This document shows, in pieces, positions 5,320 through 5,407 of a stretch of 5,407 nt of DNA; the stretch's first letter is position 1, and each line of letters opens with the position of its first letter. The notes beneath the pieces are model-generated. The model ran no database searches, was not told the origin of the DNA, and saw only the letters and a program-made list of their open reading frames with translations. Source of the stretch: Nocardioides sp. (GTDB lineage: Bacteria; Actinomycetota; Actinomycetes; Propionibacteriales; Nocardioidaceae); NCBI GenBank assembly GCA_021166815.1, contig JAJPEO010000375.1, positions 1-5,407 on the forward strand. Reading direction: 5' to 3'. A program made the translations under genes and the position numbers.

Positions 5320-5324
5320 GAGGA
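5320..5324 (+). promoter_or_regulatory. Ribosome binding site of hsdM
   Basis: GAGGA lies 5 nt before GTG 5330. This spacing selects GTG 5330 over the in-frame GTG 5318 and ATG 5282, neither of which has a site at proper distance. Confidence 0.65.
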
Positions 5325-5329
5325 ACTAC

Positions 5330-5407
5330 GTGAGCACGCTCGGCAGCTTCATCTGGTCGATCGCCGACCAGCTTCGCGGCCCGTACCGCCCCAACCAGTA
5401 CGGCACC
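5330..5407 (+). CDS. hsdM: Type I restriction-modification DNA methyltransferase, N-terminal fragment
   Basis: Only the first 26 codons are in the window; the frame is open at the edge. The peptide begins MSTLGSFIWSIADQL and continues RGPYRPNQYGT, a close match to the opening of HsdM, the N6-adenine methyltransferase subunit of type I systems, where this stretch belongs to the N-terminal helical domain. The SAM-binding and NPPF motifs would lie beyond the edge and cannot be checked. HsdM works with HsdS (specificity) and HsdR (restriction), which are normally adjacent. GTG 5330 is chosen for its GAGGA site; ATG 5282 would add 16 residues of low-complexity sequence. The gene points away from tRNA-Arg across a 197-bp structured gap, which suggests the edge of a defence locus inserted near a tRNA. 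Confidence 0.85.
   Translation, partial: MSTLGSFIWSIADQLRGPYRPNQYGT

Noticed and set aside
1..5407. CRISPR array, insertion sequence, rRNA or phage genes
   Set aside because: No spaced direct repeats, transposase, integrase, rRNA or phage-like sequence was seen on either strand.

Overview
The window looks like chromosomal DNA of a high-GC actinobacterium. The codon third positions are strongly G/C, GTG starts are frequent, and -10-like TAGGGT/TAGGCT hexamers sit directly against start codons. An actinobacterial MauE/DoxX + membrane-anchored DsbA-like pair is also present. The protein set would fit Nocardioidaceae, but that assignment is inference from memory and not from a search.

Left part (1-1800, all minus strand). 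Reading leftward: orn (oligoribonuclease, 1136-1786), tRNA-His(GTG) with its G-1:C73 identity pair and an encoded CCA (1016-1092), a strong 14-bp hairpin terminator (971-1009), then a 295-residue protein of the 2-oxoacid dehydrogenase E2/CAT acyltransferase fold (19-906). In that protein the usual catalytic His is replaced by Glu.

Middle (1801-4170, plus strand). A 90-bp divergent intergenic region separates orn from a tightly packed three-gene operon. The operon encodes a MauE/DoxX-type redox membrane protein (1877-2380), a membrane-anchored CPAC thioredoxin/DsbA-like protein (2361-3116) and an adenosine-deaminase-family hydrolase (3113-4129). The genes overlap by 20 bp and 4 bp, so translational coupling is likely. 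The deaminase departs from classical adenosine deaminase at several substrate-site motifs and may act on another purine nucleoside such as 6-aminodeoxyfutalosine. An 11-bp hairpin (4138-4168) closes the operon against the convergent downstream gene.

Right part (4228-5407). A double-hotdog acyl-CoA-thioesterase-like gene (4228-5058, minus) begins one nucleotide after the 3' end of tRNA-Arg(TCT) (5060-5132, minus). A plausible tRNA promoter lies upstream within an imperfect 14-bp inverted repeat that encloses two 12-bp tandem repeats (5137-5190). This suggests a tRNA-mRNA dicistron in which tRNA 3' processing could create a nearly leaderless mRNA. On the other side of this region the plus strand opens a type I restriction-modification methyltransferase gene (hsdM, 5330 to the edge), of which only the first 26 codons are visible. 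This is the likely edge of a defence locus next to a tRNA.

Most of the window is ordinary core genome. The points most worth a second look are the tRNA-Arg/thioesterase junction, the structured region between tRNA-Arg and hsdM, the repeated leaderless-promoter arrangement, and the deaminase's substrate.
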